Under the pieces are notes generated by a model, which saw only the letters and a program-made list of their open reading frames with translations, searched no databases and had not been told where the DNA came from. Shown one piece after another: positions 1-7,755 of a stretch of DNA of 43,143 bases; within the stretch, counting starts at the first letter, position 1; each line of letters begins with the position of its first letter. The DNA comes from Saprospiraceae bacterium (GTDB lineage Bacteria; Bacteroidota; Bacteroidia; Chitinophagales; Saprospiraceae): positions 1-43,143 of the forward strand of contig JAHDCQ010000008.1 of NCBI GenBank assembly GCA_020629845.1, read 5' to 3'. The translations under genes and the position numbers were made by a program.

Positions 1-2
1 TC

Positions 3-68
3 GAACAAGGCTTTATCGAAGTGCTGAATAATGAGGCTTCTTTGCTGGTGCAAGGGGTGGCAGAGTAA
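3..68 (+). CDS. 3' end of an unidentified gene (partial)
   Basis: An open frame enters from the left edge and closes with TAA, giving 21 residues ending in LLVQGVAE. It is too short to identify. A strong hairpin 26 bp after the stop supports a genuine gene end. The product is unknown. Confidence 0.5.
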   Translation, partial: EQGFIEVLNNEASLLVQGVAE

Positions 69-94
69 GTAGTTCGGACTTTTTTGTTCTTTCT

Positions 95-130
95 AACAAG
101 CGTCAAAGGCTAGCGTCTTTGACGCTTGTT
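95..130 (+). terminator. Perfect 14-bp inverted repeat, probable terminator
   Basis: The arms AACAAGCGTCAAAG (95-108) and CTTTGACGCTTGTT (117-130) are perfect complements around an 8-nt loop, followed by GTGTTTTTG. The hairpin sits just after the partial gene's stop. The T-run is short, so it may be an imperfect intrinsic terminator. Confidence 0.65.
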
Positions 131-206
131 GTGTTTTTGTAAACACCAAAATAACAAGCATAATGGTTCAAATTATTTAGTTCTTTTCACTTAGCCTTTT
201 TAAAAC

Positions 207-400
207 GTAACTATTTAGCAGAGGAGAGAAAAGAGACCACTTCATTGAGAGAAGAGAGATGAACAGATACAAATGCGTTTCACGCTGAGTTGAAAACACA
301 AACTTTGGCAAAAGTATTGGAAAAAGGAAAGTTATAGCATTGTAATCTCTTTTCTCTCAGTCCAAAAGGACGGTCTCTCTTCTCTCTTCTAAATAGTTAC
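207..400. mobile_element. 194-bp miniature inverted-repeat element with 8-bp target duplication (family A, copy 1)
   Basis: The ends GTAACTATTTAG (207-218) and CTAAATAGTTAC (389-400) are perfect inverted repeats. They continue inward as an imperfect, purine-rich repeat of about 30 bp (AGAG/AGAGACC). The element is flanked on both sides by TTTAAAAC (199-206 and 401-408), an exact 8-bp target site duplication. It has no coding capacity. An inner GTCCAAAAGGAC hairpin lies near the right end. A second copy of the family occurs at 5578-5910. The right end is 19 bp from the FTCD start codon, so the element probably contains or displaced that promoter. The transposase family is not assigned. Confidence 0.85.
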
Positions 401-419
401 TTTAAAACATGCTAATGCG

Positions 420-1433
420 ATGTCTAAACTAATAGAGTGTGTACCGAACTTTAGCGAAGGGCGTAATATTACTACTATCCGAGCGATAGCGGAGGCGGTG
501 CAAGCCGTGCCACAAGTGCAACTCTTGCATATTGATAGAGGCGAGGCAGCCAATCGCACCGTTTTTACTTTTGCAGGCGCACCCGAAGCAGTAGTAGAAG
601 CGGCATTTCAAGCCATTCAAGTAGCAAGTGAGTGTATAGATATGCGCGTACAGCAAGGCGAACACCCTCGCATTGGTGCTACTGATGTCTGCCCTCTGAT
701 TCCCATATCAGGTATTTCTCTTACGGAAACCACCGCTTATGCCCAACAGCTCGCGCAGCGTGTCAATCGTGCGCTAGACATTCCTATATATCTATACGAA
801 GCTGCTGCTACTAGTGCCGCTCGTCGCAATTTAGCGCGTATTCGCAAAGGAGAATATGAAGGACTCGCCGAAAAAATGCAGCAAGCTGACTGGAAGCCCG
901 ACTATGGCACACACTTCAATGCCAAAACAGGAGCAACGGTTATCGGTGCGCGCAATTTTTTGATTGCTTATAATGTCAATTTAAATACGAAGGATGTAAA
1001 ACTGGCGAAAGCAATAGCGGCTGCTATACGTGAAAGTGGACGAAAAGTACGGGTAGGCGATGCTTGGCAGCGTATTCCTGGACACTGTAAGTCGCTAAAA
1101 GCTATTGGCTGGTATATTGAGGAATATAAGCAAGCACAAGTCTCCATGAATCTCACTGATTTCTCCATTACGGGCATGCATACCGCTTTTGAAGCTTGCA
1201 AAAAGGAAGCCATAGCGCGCGGCGTGCAGGTGACGGGTTCGGAATTGATAGGGCTAGTTCCGCTAGAAGCTTTATTGGACGCAGGCAAGTATTATGCACC
1301 AACTGCCGATACGGAAAAGATTTTCGTGAATGCTGCTATTGAGGGCTTAGGGCTGTCCGATTTGCAGCTTTTTCAGGCAAATGAGCGTGTAATTGAGTAT
1401 TGTATGAAGCAGCCAACAAAAACGTTTTTCTAA
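420..1433 (+). CDS. Glutamate formimidoyltransferase (FTCD-type)
   Basis: The protein transfers the formimidoyl group between N-formimidoyl-L-glutamate and tetrahydrofolate, the last step of one histidine degradation route, in the cytoplasm. The opening IECVPNFSEGRN and the segment HPRIGATDVCPL are diagnostic. His82 aligns with the catalytic histidine of the mammalian enzyme. The N- and C-subdomains of the transferase occupy about 1-180 and 181-325. At 337 aa it is a stand-alone transferase without the cyclodeaminase half. No other hut gene is visible, although the gene to the left is cut off. The ATG lies 19 bp after a miniature element, so its promoter is probably in or across that element. 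Confidence 0.93.
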   Translation: MSKLIECVPNFSEGRNITTIRAIAEAVQAVPQVQLLHIDRGEAANRTVFTFAGAPEAVVEAAFQAIQVASECIDMRVQQGEHPRIGATDVCPLIPISGISLTETTAYAQQLAQRVNRALDIPIYLYEAAATSAARRNLARIRKGEYEGLAEKMQQADWKPDYGTHFNAKTGATVIGARNFLIAYNVNLNTKDVKLAKAIAAAIRESGRKVRVGDAWQRIPGHCKSLKAIGWYIEEYKQAQVSMNLTDFSITGMHTAFEACKKEAIARGVQVTGSELIGLVPLEALLDAGKYYAPTADTEKIFVNAAIEGLGLSDLQLFQANERVIEYCMKQPTKTFF

Positions 1434-1943
1434 CTATTTTTTGGATGTTTTAGGCTTGTAAACGGATAAAAAAAGCTTAGAAACGGTATTTATATAGTGA
1501 TATTTTTTAAAAGTATAACAATTTGATTATTAAATATTTAAATCGGCATAAATTACTTTTTTACCTCTTGTGAATATACCCATTTTCAGGTAGTAGCTTG
1601 GAAATCAAAATGATATTTAACTAATATTTATCCTAATCCAAAAGTTCCGTTTATCCCCACAATTCGACCAATAGCTAAGGTGAAACTACCAAGACAACTT
1701 TTGCCCAACTCATCCTATGAAATTCTGACCTAATTTTGCCGTAAGAAATATTTGAAAAGGAATATACTCACATACAAAGAAGTGAAATAGTAAGTCTTAG
1801 AATAAACAAATACAAAAATCTGAAATCTTAATATCTCACATCTAGACAAAGAGGCTATTCCATAAACCGATTCATAGGCTGTGCTGGACGAACGTGTACA
1901 TCAAATGAAGTACCCGTTCAGCCTAAAAACTGATTACAACGAC
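1434..1943. other. Gene-free stretch of about 510 bp
   Basis: This is AT-rich spacer between the formimidoyltransferase and the DUF4397 gene. TAATTTTG at 1731-1738 matches the Bacteroidota -7 box TAnnTTTG. The nearest upstream TTG (1701-1703) is 27 bp away, longer than usual, so the promoter call is weak. I saw no inverted-repeat element, RNA gene or convincing small gene. Confidence 0.5.
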
Positions 1944-3572
1944 ATGAGATTTTTATTTACTACCTTCCTATTATGTTTGCTGCAAATCTCTTTTGCACAA
2001 TACGCTAGAGTGCAATTTATCCAGAATGCCACACCTGAAAATGTGGATATATATGTGGATGGCGAATTGTATGTTAATAACTTTGTTTTTCGCAATGCGA
2101 CTCCTTATTTAGAGATTCCTGCGGGTAATGTAGAAATTCAAGTAGCCCCTGCCAACAGTACTTCGGTAGCTGATGCTACCAAATTAATGCCAACAAAATT
2201 AGAAGCAGGCCTCGCCTATGTAGTGATGGTAGGTATTGTGGAAAAAGGCCGCCCTGACTACGACTTATTTATCACCGACGAAGTGAATGACAAAGCAGAT
2301 TCTGGCAGTACGGTTGGCATTGCATTTGCCAATGGTTCCTTAGAAACTGGGGATTTAGACTTCTTTTGGAAGGAATTTTCCTTCTCTTTATACGACAATG
2401 TACGCTATGGAGAGTTTGGCCCAATGATTAGCCTGCCGATAGGCCCATACGATATTGACATCACGATGGCAGAGGATAATGAGGAAGTATTTCTTTCGCA
2501 TACCTTCGATTTTACGTGGTGGCGCGGACAGAGTCTGGTGCTATTTACATCAGGCTATGAGGATATTAACCCTAAGCTTAAAACCTATGTTGCGCTTTCC
2601 AACGGTGGCACGTTTCCCCTTTCTAACTTGCCTGTAGGCGGAGGGAACACAACTGCTTATGCACAACTTATCCACAATGCAATGGCAGAAAATGTGGATA
2701 TTTATGTGGACAATAAATTAGTAAAGGACAACTTTGTATTTCGGACAGCTACCCCCTTTTTAGAATTAGCTGCCAAGCAAGAAATCACAATTGGCATCGC
2801 TCCAAAAAATAGTACTTCAGTGCAAGATGTTTATAAAAAGTTTCCAATGCGTTTGGAAGCCGATGCCAACCACGTGATGATGCTTCAAGGTGATACGCCT
2901 GACAATATTTCGCTGTCTACTTATGACAGAGGCATGCAAGAGTCAGGTAACAACACCAAAGTATCCCTACTTTTTGCAAATGGTACGGAAGATACACCTA
3001 CTTTAGACTTTTTGGTAGATGGTGCTATACTACATACTGATGTAGCCTATGGGCAGTATACGTCCTACTTCAACTTTGCACCTACTACCTATAGCTTTGA
3101 TGTAGCGGATGCAACGGGTGTGTTTAAGTCTTATGAAGCACCCTTCAGCTTCTGGAAAGGCGGTTCAGCTGTCATTTATACTTCAGGCAAGCGCGATGGT
3201 TCGCGCCCTACTTTCAAGCTTTATGTAGCCTTACCGAATGGCGGTACTTATCCACTAAAGGAAATAGAAGTGGATAGCGGTATCGGAGAGCGTGGCGGTA
3301 GCTTTTTACCGAATGAAGTATACGTGCAAACACAAGGCAATGTGGTGGATGACCGCCTAGAAACACAGTTGTATATACCACGTGTAGCGAATGTACGTGC
3401 AGATGTAATGGACGCAGCGGGGCGACCTGTAAGAAACTACAAATTTGGACTCCTAGAAGGAATACATAGTATCGAAATGAATACACACGAATTATCCAAT
3501 GGAATGTATGTCATTCATTGGAAGGTAGGAAGAGAAGTACGGGTGCAGCGAATAGTCGTTGCGCGCTACTAA
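1944..3572 (+). CDS. Secreted protein with two DUF4397 domains and a type IX sorting domain
   Basis: The protein has 542 aa. The ATG at 1944 is chosen because it starts a clean signal peptide ending near SFAQ; the upstream in-frame extension from 1881 is hydrophilic. Two homologous blocks follow, each with a 'NVDIYVD...NFVFR.ATP.LE' pattern (about 20-125 and 235-340), which identifies DUF4397. Each is followed by a related half-repeat ending TLDFLVDG / DLDFFWK. The last 70 residues (DVMDAAGRPV ... GMYVIHWK ... RIVVARY) match the Por secretion C-terminal sorting domain. It is therefore probably exported through the inner membrane and then handled by the type IX system. The ligand or function of DUF4397 is unknown. 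Confidence 0.85.
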   Translation: MRFLFTTFLLCLLQISFAQYARVQFIQNATPENVDIYVDGELYVNNFVFRNATPYLEIPAGNVEIQVAPANSTSVADATKLMPTKLEAGLAYVVMVGIVEKGRPDYDLFITDEVNDKADSGSTVGIAFANGSLETGDLDFFWKEFSFSLYDNVRYGEFGPMISLPIGPYDIDITMAEDNEEVFLSHTFDFTWWRGQSLVLFTSGYEDINPKLKTYVALSNGGTFPLSNLPVGGGNTTAYAQLIHNAMAENVDIYVDNKLVKDNFVFRTATPFLELAAKQEITIGIAPKNSTSVQDVYKKFPMRLEADANHVMMLQGDTPDNISLSTYDRGMQESGNNTKVSLLFANGTEDTPTLDFLVDGAILHTDVAYGQYTSYFNFAPTTYSFDVADATGVFKSYEAPFSFWKGGSAVIYTSGKRDGSRPTFKLYVALPNGGTYPLKEIEVDSGIGERGGSFLPNEVYVQTQGNVVDDRLETQLYIPRVANVRADVMDAAGRPVRNYKFGLLEGIHSIEMNTHELSNGMYVIHWKVGREVRVQRIVVARY

Positions 3573-3603
3573 ACTCTTTAAAGTTTATATCCAGCTAGTG
3601 TCT

Positions 3604-3632
3604 GCCACCGAGTGTGTTTCGGTGGCTTTTTT
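3604..3632 (+). terminator. Rho-independent terminator
   Basis: The stem GCCACCGA (3604-3611) / TCGGTGGC (3619-3626) has a 7-nt loop and is followed directly by TTTTTT. It lies 32 bp after the DUF4397 gene stop. Confidence 0.85.
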
Positions 3633-3834
3633 CGTTGACGGATTCCTTAGCTTCCTTTTTTGAAAAATCCTTTTTGCCTGTAACACTTAAATTTCGTACT
3701 TTCCCGTTTCAAGTAAAAAATTAACCGCTCATACCCACAATGAGGTAAAACGTAGCATAGGTTACTGACCTGTGTGCCCTTAATGTATATAGTTAGCAGA
3801 CCAGCATGCTGCTTTATTTCACCCTAGATTGGAG

Positions 3835-4308
3835 ATGAGCAAATCAAACTCAAAAACAATGCTTGATTTTTTAAAGGAACAACTTGCCAACATAGAAGAA
3901 CAAATAAAAGAACTCTACAGAAGACGTGCTAATGCGGGTATAGAGGCTGTTGGCTCTTATGACAATATGATTAAAAGCAAAACTGCTGAATATGAGCGAT
4001 TGCAAAAAGAAATAGCTCGCTTTTCCACTCCAACTACCGAATCCTCTACTACAAGCACACCGCCGCCTACTCCAGCTCCTGCCGCCGACCCGAAACAACA
4101 TGTAATTAACCTAGTAAGTAGTGGAAAGCTGCAAGAAGCTATTAAATTCATGCAAGAAAAATGGACTGACAATTCCATTATTTTGCTCTCTGCTAGGATA
4201 CAATCTGCCGAAAAGCAACGCGATGATGGCGTTATTTCGCAAGCAGACTATGGACTAGCACGAAATCGGATTACGAATGCTATCTTGAATACGCTAAAAG
4301 ATTTATAA
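3835..4308 (+). CDS. Small effector-associated-domain (EAD11-like) adaptor protein
   Basis: The protein has 157 aa, with no signal peptide or membrane segment. Residues 9-62 form a charged helical hairpin (DFLKEQLANIEEQIKELYRR), residues 63-87 a Thr/Pro-rich linker. Residues 88-157 show 'INLVSSGKLQEAI...SIILLSARIQSAEKQRDDGVISQADYGLARNRI', the pattern I associate with EAD11 of the bacterial effector-associated domains. EADs are small adaptor domains thought to bring effectors (proteases, TIRs, nucleases) to immune NTPases by like-with-like contacts. This gene carries no effector and none lies nearby. The ATG at 3835 (TTGGAGATG context) is preferred over the TTG 6 bp upstream. The family assignment is from memory and needs a profile search. 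Confidence 0.6.
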   Translation: MSKSNSKTMLDFLKEQLANIEEQIKELYRRRANAGIEAVGSYDNMIKSKTAEYERLQKEIARFSTPTTESSTTSTPPPTPAPAADPKQHVINLVSSGKLQEAIKFMQEKWTDNSIILLSARIQSAEKQRDDGVISQADYGLARNRITNAILNTLKDL

Positions 4309-4310
4309 AA

Positions 4311-4469
4311 ATGTTATTGCCAATTCTCGAAAAACAATTAAGTAATAAGCAAGAGGAACTTACTTCGCTCTACGAGCAAAGGGGCAATACCTCTATAGGG
4401 ACGGTTGGGGATTATGAGAATGAGATAAAAAAATCCCTCTGTAAATTTCTAGCTGATAGTTTGGGCTGA
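4311..4469 (+). pseudogene. Truncated paralogue of the upstream EAD-like gene (N-terminal part only)
   Basis: An ATG 2 bp after the previous stop opens a 52-codon frame. Its first 40 residues (LEKQLSNKQEELTSLYEQR, then GNTSIGTVGDYENEIKKS) align with residues 10-50 of the upstream protein (LKEQLANIEEQIKELYRRR). The similarity stops abruptly after IKKS. The frame then runs about ten residues into the hairpin GGGCTGAA...TTCAGCCC and ends. The linker and EAD11-like half are missing. It looks like a tandem duplicate cut off by repeat DNA. A short functional peptide cannot be excluded. Confidence 0.6.
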
Positions 4470-4485
4470 ATTTATATTCAGCCCG
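4464..4485. repeat. Short hairpin at the breakpoint of the truncated gene
   Basis: GGGCTGAAT (4464-4472) pairs with ATTCAGCCC (4476-4484). It overlaps the stop codon of the truncated EAD-like frame and lies directly beside the larger inverted repeat at 4486-4566. Confidence 0.6.
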
Positions 4486-4566
4486 TAATGTATTATCGAA
4501 ACTCTGTTTCGTCCCGCAGGTTTATAGCAAAAGCGACACTCGAAACGGAGTTTCGATAACACATTA
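4486..4566. repeat. 81-bp inverted-repeat element
   Basis: Arms of 26 bp (4486-4511 and 4541-4566; outer ends TAATGTATTATCG / CGATAACACATTA) match at 24 of 26 positions around a 29-nt centre. The arms contain TCGAAACTC. No target duplication is obvious. It lies between the truncated EAD-like gene and the 3' end of nadC and could end transcripts from both sides. Confidence 0.65.
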
Positions 4567-4645
4567 TGACTTGAATAGCCCTGTATAGTTATCGGGGCAA
4601 GCCAAGCATCAGCTAACTTTTTATAGAGGTATAAATTTTGTATTG

Positions 4646-5512
4646 CTAATCAATAATCTTCAAACTCAAATCCAGACTCACCGCAGAATGCGTAAGCGCG
4701 CCTACCGAAATGAAATTCACGCCTGTTTGCGCTACTTTCCGAACGGTGTTCAAATTGATACCGCCCGATGCTTCTACTTCATAGCGACCATTCACAATAG
4801 CTACGGCTTCTTCCATCAAGGCTAATTCAAAATTATCGAGCATGATACGCGTCACTTGCCCCGTTTCTAGTACTTCATACAGTTCTACTAGGTTTCGTAC
4901 TTCTATGGTCACATTGAGGTCGAGTCCTGATTCTTTTTGGTAAGCAGCGACTTGTTCTATTGCTTGTTTGATACTTCCGCAAGCTTCAATATGATTGTCT
5001 TTTACCATAATCCAATCATACAAACCATAGCGATAGTTCGCACAGCCACCTAGATGCACCGCCCATTTTTCCAAGAAGCGAATCAAAGGAGTCGTTTTGC
5101 GAGTATCCAATATCGTTACGGGCAAATCTTCTACTTCAAATTTATAGCGATTGCTCAAGCTGGCAATGCCACTCATGCGCTGCATGGTATTCAGGATAAG
5201 GCGTTCTACTTTGAGTAGGTTGCGGGTATTGGCTTCTACATAAAAAGCAATATCACCACGAAATACATCCTCGCCGTCTTTTTTCAAAAACTCAAATTCT
5301 ACACTATCATCTACAGCCTCGAAGACGTGTTTTGCCATTTCAATGCCTGCAATGATACCAGGTTCTTTCACCAACAATTTAGCCTTGCTTCTACTATCAG
5401 GCGGAATACAAGCTTTAGAGGTATGATCGCCTTCGCCTACGTCCTCCCGTAGCGCGCTTGCTACAAATTCTTTAATCCAATGCTTTTTGTTATCTAGATA
5501 TGCTGGCTTCAT
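4646..5512 (-). CDS. nadC: Nicotinate-nucleotide pyrophosphorylase, carboxylating (quinolinate phosphoribosyltransferase)
   Basis: The enzyme converts quinolinate and PRPP to nicotinate mononucleotide, CO2 and pyrophosphate in de novo NAD synthesis. At 288 aa it is normal length. Visible features are the N-terminal 'ALREDVGEGDHTS', the substrate-binding DTRKTTP, the 'YRYGLYDWIMVKDNHI' segment, and the C-terminal barrel end 'LDNF...VEASGGINLNTV...GVNFISVGALTHS'. A -7-like box lies 32-39 bp upstream, and a nested pair of miniature elements starts 65 bp upstream. nadA and nadB are not in the window. Confidence 0.95.
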   Translation of the reverse strand: MKPAYLDNKKHWIKEFVASALREDVGEGDHTSKACIPPDSRSKAKLLVKEPGIIAGIEMAKHVFEAVDDSVEFEFLKKDGEDVFRGDIAFYVEANTRNLLKVERLILNTMQRMSGIASLSNRYKFEVEDLPVTILDTRKTTPLIRFLEKWAVHLGGCANYRYGLYDWIMVKDNHIEACGSIKQAIEQVAAYQKESGLDLNVTIEVRNLVELYEVLETGQVTRIMLDNFELALMEEAVAIVNGRYEVEASGGINLNTVRKVAQTGVNFISVGALTHSAVSLDLSLKIID

Positions 5513-5543
5513 TGTGCAGAAAATATGTGTTTTATAAACGTTT

Positions 5544-5551
5544 CAAATTTA
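5544..5551 (-). promoter_or_regulatory. Probable -7 box of nadC
   Basis: On the minus strand this reads TAAATTTG, a full match to the Bacteroidota -7 consensus TAnnTTTG, 31 bp before the nadC ATG. No clear TTG is present at the -33 distance. The miniature element begins at 5578, about where the -33 region should end. Confidence 0.45.
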
Positions 5552-5577
5552 GGGATGCAATAATACGAAAATTGTTT

Positions 5578-5910
5578 GTAACTATTTAGTAGAGCAGAGA
5601 GGAGGTGTGTATAACAAATTGCACAATTGTATGATTTACTTCCCCACCAATGAATTGGTGGGCTAAAACTATTTCGTGATAAAATTCAGCCCACCAATTC
5701 ATTGGTGGGACGTATGTAAAAACGTAAATTTTTCAGGCGAAAAAGTGCAATTTGTTATACGCACAGAGAGGAGAGACCATTCGATTTGCTCATTGAGAAA
5801 AGAGCGACAGGATATTCCAAATACTACTAAAGAGACAGGAAAAAAATGCTTGTAACGCTCTGTTCTCTCAGTCCAAAGGACGGTCTCTGCTCTCTACTCT
5901 AAATAGTTAC
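5578..5910. mobile_element. Family A miniature element, copy 2, interrupted by a second element
   Basis: The ends GTAACTATTTAG (5578-5589) and CTAAATAGTTAC (5899-5910) are identical to those of the copy at 207-400. The right end also carries the same 'CTCAGTCCAAAGGACGGTCT' block. Removing the insert at 5605-5764 and one 9-bp duplicate restores a 164-bp element whose left arm reads AGAGAGGAGAGACCA, colinear with copy 1. The flanks AATTGTTT and AATTTGTTT are a near-match that could be a decayed target duplication. The element lies between the nadC 5' end and the uvrC 3' end. Confidence 0.8.
5605..5764. mobile_element. 160-bp miniature element nested in family A copy 2, with 9-bp target duplication
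   Basis: The terminal repeats GTGTGTATAACAAATTGCAC (5605-5624) and GTGCAATTTGTTATACGCAC (5745-5764) match at 19 of 20 positions. AGAGAGGAG flanks both sides exactly (5596-5604 and 5765-5773). Inside are two mutually inverted 20-bp copies of a near-palindrome, CCCACCAATGAATTGGTGGG at 5643-5662 and its reverse complement at 5690-5709. The transcript could therefore form either two hairpins or one long stem. There is no coding capacity. Confidence 0.85.
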
Positions 5911-5932
5911 AATTTGTTTGTTCTTTGCAGCA

Positions 5933-7741
5933 TCACATCGCTTCCTCCGAAAACCACTTTTGTATTTTCTTCGCTAAGGCTTGTCCTACTACGCTGCTAA
6001 GGCTTGCTTCGTCGGCAGCTTTCACTTTTTTTACCGAGCCAAAGGTTTGCAGTAGTTTTTCGGCAGATTTCTGTCCTACACCAGGTATATTCGTCAGCTC
6101 CGTGCCTAAAAAATTACGCGAACGCTGGTCGCGGTGAAAGGTAATAGCAAAGCGGTGCGCTTCATTGCGTGCTTGCTGAATAACTTTGAGCGATTCCGAT
6201 TTTTTATTGATGTAGAGCGGAATAGGGTCGTCGGGGAAAAAGATTTCTTCTAAGCGTTTTGCAATGCCTATCATTGTTACGCGTTCTTCTATACCGAGGA
6301 CTTTTAGACTTTTCAAAGCAGCACTCAATTGTCCTTTGCCACCATCAATGATAATGAGCTGCGGCAAAGAACGCCCTTCGCTCAAGAGGCGTTTATAGCG
6401 ACGATAAACCACCTCTTCCATAGATGCAAAATCGTTTGGGCCTTCCACGCTTTTGATATTGTAGTGCCGATAATCTTTATTGGAAGGCTTCGCATTTTTG
6501 AAGACCACACAGCTCGAAACGGGATTTGAGCCTTGCAAATTGGAGTTATCGAAACACTCGATATGGATAGGCAATTCCGACATTTGCAAATCCTCCTTCA
6601 TAGTGCGAAGAATACGCTCGGTAGAGGTTTGTTTTTTGACTTTGTTGATTTCCTGTTTTTGTTTTTGGCGCAAAAAATACTGTACATTTTTATCTGATAA
6701 TTTTATCAACTTGGCTTTTTCGCCGCGCTGTGGTACAAATACGGTGGCTTCTACCGTAGGCAATTGCAACTCAAATGGCACGATGATTTCGGTAGCGGTA
6801 CTGCCAAATTTTTCTCGGATTTGCGGAATCACAAACTCCAATAATTCTTGTTCGTCCTCATCTAAGTTTTTGACCACTTCTTGGGTGTAGGCGTTTATAA
6901 TCGCGCCTTCCATCACTTGTAGGTAGTTGATGTAAGCGTTCTTTTCATCGCTGGCAATAGTGAATACATCCACTTCATCTACCGACATCGCCACTACTTG
7001 CGATTTGCTTTGATAGCCCTCAAAAGCAGCCAGTTTTTCCTTCAGTTGTTGCGCAGCTTCAAACTCCATGTTTTCGGCATGTTGGCGCATTTTTTCTTTA
7101 AAATGCCGTACCACCAAACCATATCTGCCTTTTAGGATATTTCGGATTTGTTCTATTTTTTCATTGTAGGCTTCCTCGCTTTCTAAGCCTTCGCACGCGC
7201 CTTTGCAGTTTTTAATATGATACTCTAGGCACACTTTGAACTTTCCTGCTTTAATATTAGTTTCGGATAGATTATGAATACAATTGCGTAGTGGAAATAG
7301 GGTTTTTATCAGGTCTAAAATTTGTGATAATCGTTTTTTGGAGGTGTAGGGGCCAAAGTAAATTGAGTCATCTTTCACATAACGACGAGTGATGAAGACA
7401 CGCGGAAACCGCTCTTTCTTAATACAGATATAACTATACGATTTATCATCGCGCAGCATGACATTATAGCGCGGCATGAATTGCTTAATCAGCGTGTTTT
7501 CGAGCAGCAATGCGTCTTGTTCCGTTTCTACTATCGTGTATTCGATATGGTCGGCATTCCGTACCAAGCTTCGCACTTTGTTGCGCTTATCTTTTTGACT
7601 CCCAAAATAACTCGACAAGCGATTTTTTAGACTTTTTGCTTTGCCCACATACAAGACCGTCCCCTCCGCATTGATGAAGCGATAAACGCCTGGCTGCTTG
7701 GGTAAGCTTGGCGCGAGTTGTTTATAATCGTCGTTTGTCAT
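5933..7741 (-). CDS. uvrC: UvrABC excinuclease subunit C
   Basis: The protein makes both incisions around bulky lesions in nucleotide excision repair. The frame gives 602 aa from the ATG at 7741 (MTNDDYKQL); the TTG 21 bp upstream would overlap the neighbouring gene. Domains in order: GIY-YIG nuclease (about 10-95, 'GVYRF...YVGKAKSLKNRLSSYF'), a Cys-containing middle region, UVR motif (about 195-235), the RNase H-like UvrC domain with 'HIECFDNSNLQGSNPV' and 'IIDGGKGQL', and a C-terminal helix-hairpin-helix pair ('LTNIPGVGQKSAEKLL'). It starts 14 bp after the M15 peptidase stop, so the two are probably co-transcribed. Confidence 0.97.
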   Translation of the reverse strand: MTNDDYKQLAPSLPKQPGVYRFINAEGTVLYVGKAKSLKNRLSSYFGSQKDKRNKVRSLVRNADHIEYTIVETEQDALLLENTLIKQFMPRYNVMLRDDKSYSYICIKKERFPRVFITRRYVKDDSIYFGPYTSKKRLSQILDLIKTLFPLRNCIHNLSETNIKAGKFKVCLEYHIKNCKGACEGLESEEAYNEKIEQIRNILKGRYGLVVRHFKEKMRQHAENMEFEAAQQLKEKLAAFEGYQSKSQVVAMSVDEVDVFTIASDEKNAYINYLQVMEGAIINAYTQEVVKNLDEDEQELLEFVIPQIREKFGSTATEIIVPFELQLPTVEATVFVPQRGEKAKLIKLSDKNVQYFLRQKQKQEINKVKKQTSTERILRTMKEDLQMSELPIHIECFDNSNLQGSNPVSSCVVFKNAKPSNKDYRHYNIKSVEGPNDFASMEEVVYRRYKRLLSEGRSLPQLIIIDGGKGQLSAALKSLKVLGIEERVTMIGIAKRLEEIFFPDDPIPLYINKKSESLKVIQQARNEAHRFAITFHRDQRSRNFLGTELTNIPGVGQKSAEKLLQTFGSVKKVKAADEASLSSVVGQALAKKIQKWFSEEAM

Positions 7742-7755
7742 ATTCACTATATAAA

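Noticed and set aside
1881-1943. Upstream start for the DUF4397 protein
   Set aside because: The extension is hydrophilic and precedes an otherwise standard signal peptide. The ATG at 1944 is simpler.
5641-5709. Possible CRISPR-like repeats (two CCCACCAAT units)
   Set aside because: There are only two units, in opposite orientation and palindromic, inside a transposed element. There is no spacer array or cas gene.
6480-6890. 136-codon frame opposite uvrC
   Set aside because: It lies entirely antisense to a well-conserved uvrC domain. Its composition reflects the complementary codons, and it has no family features.
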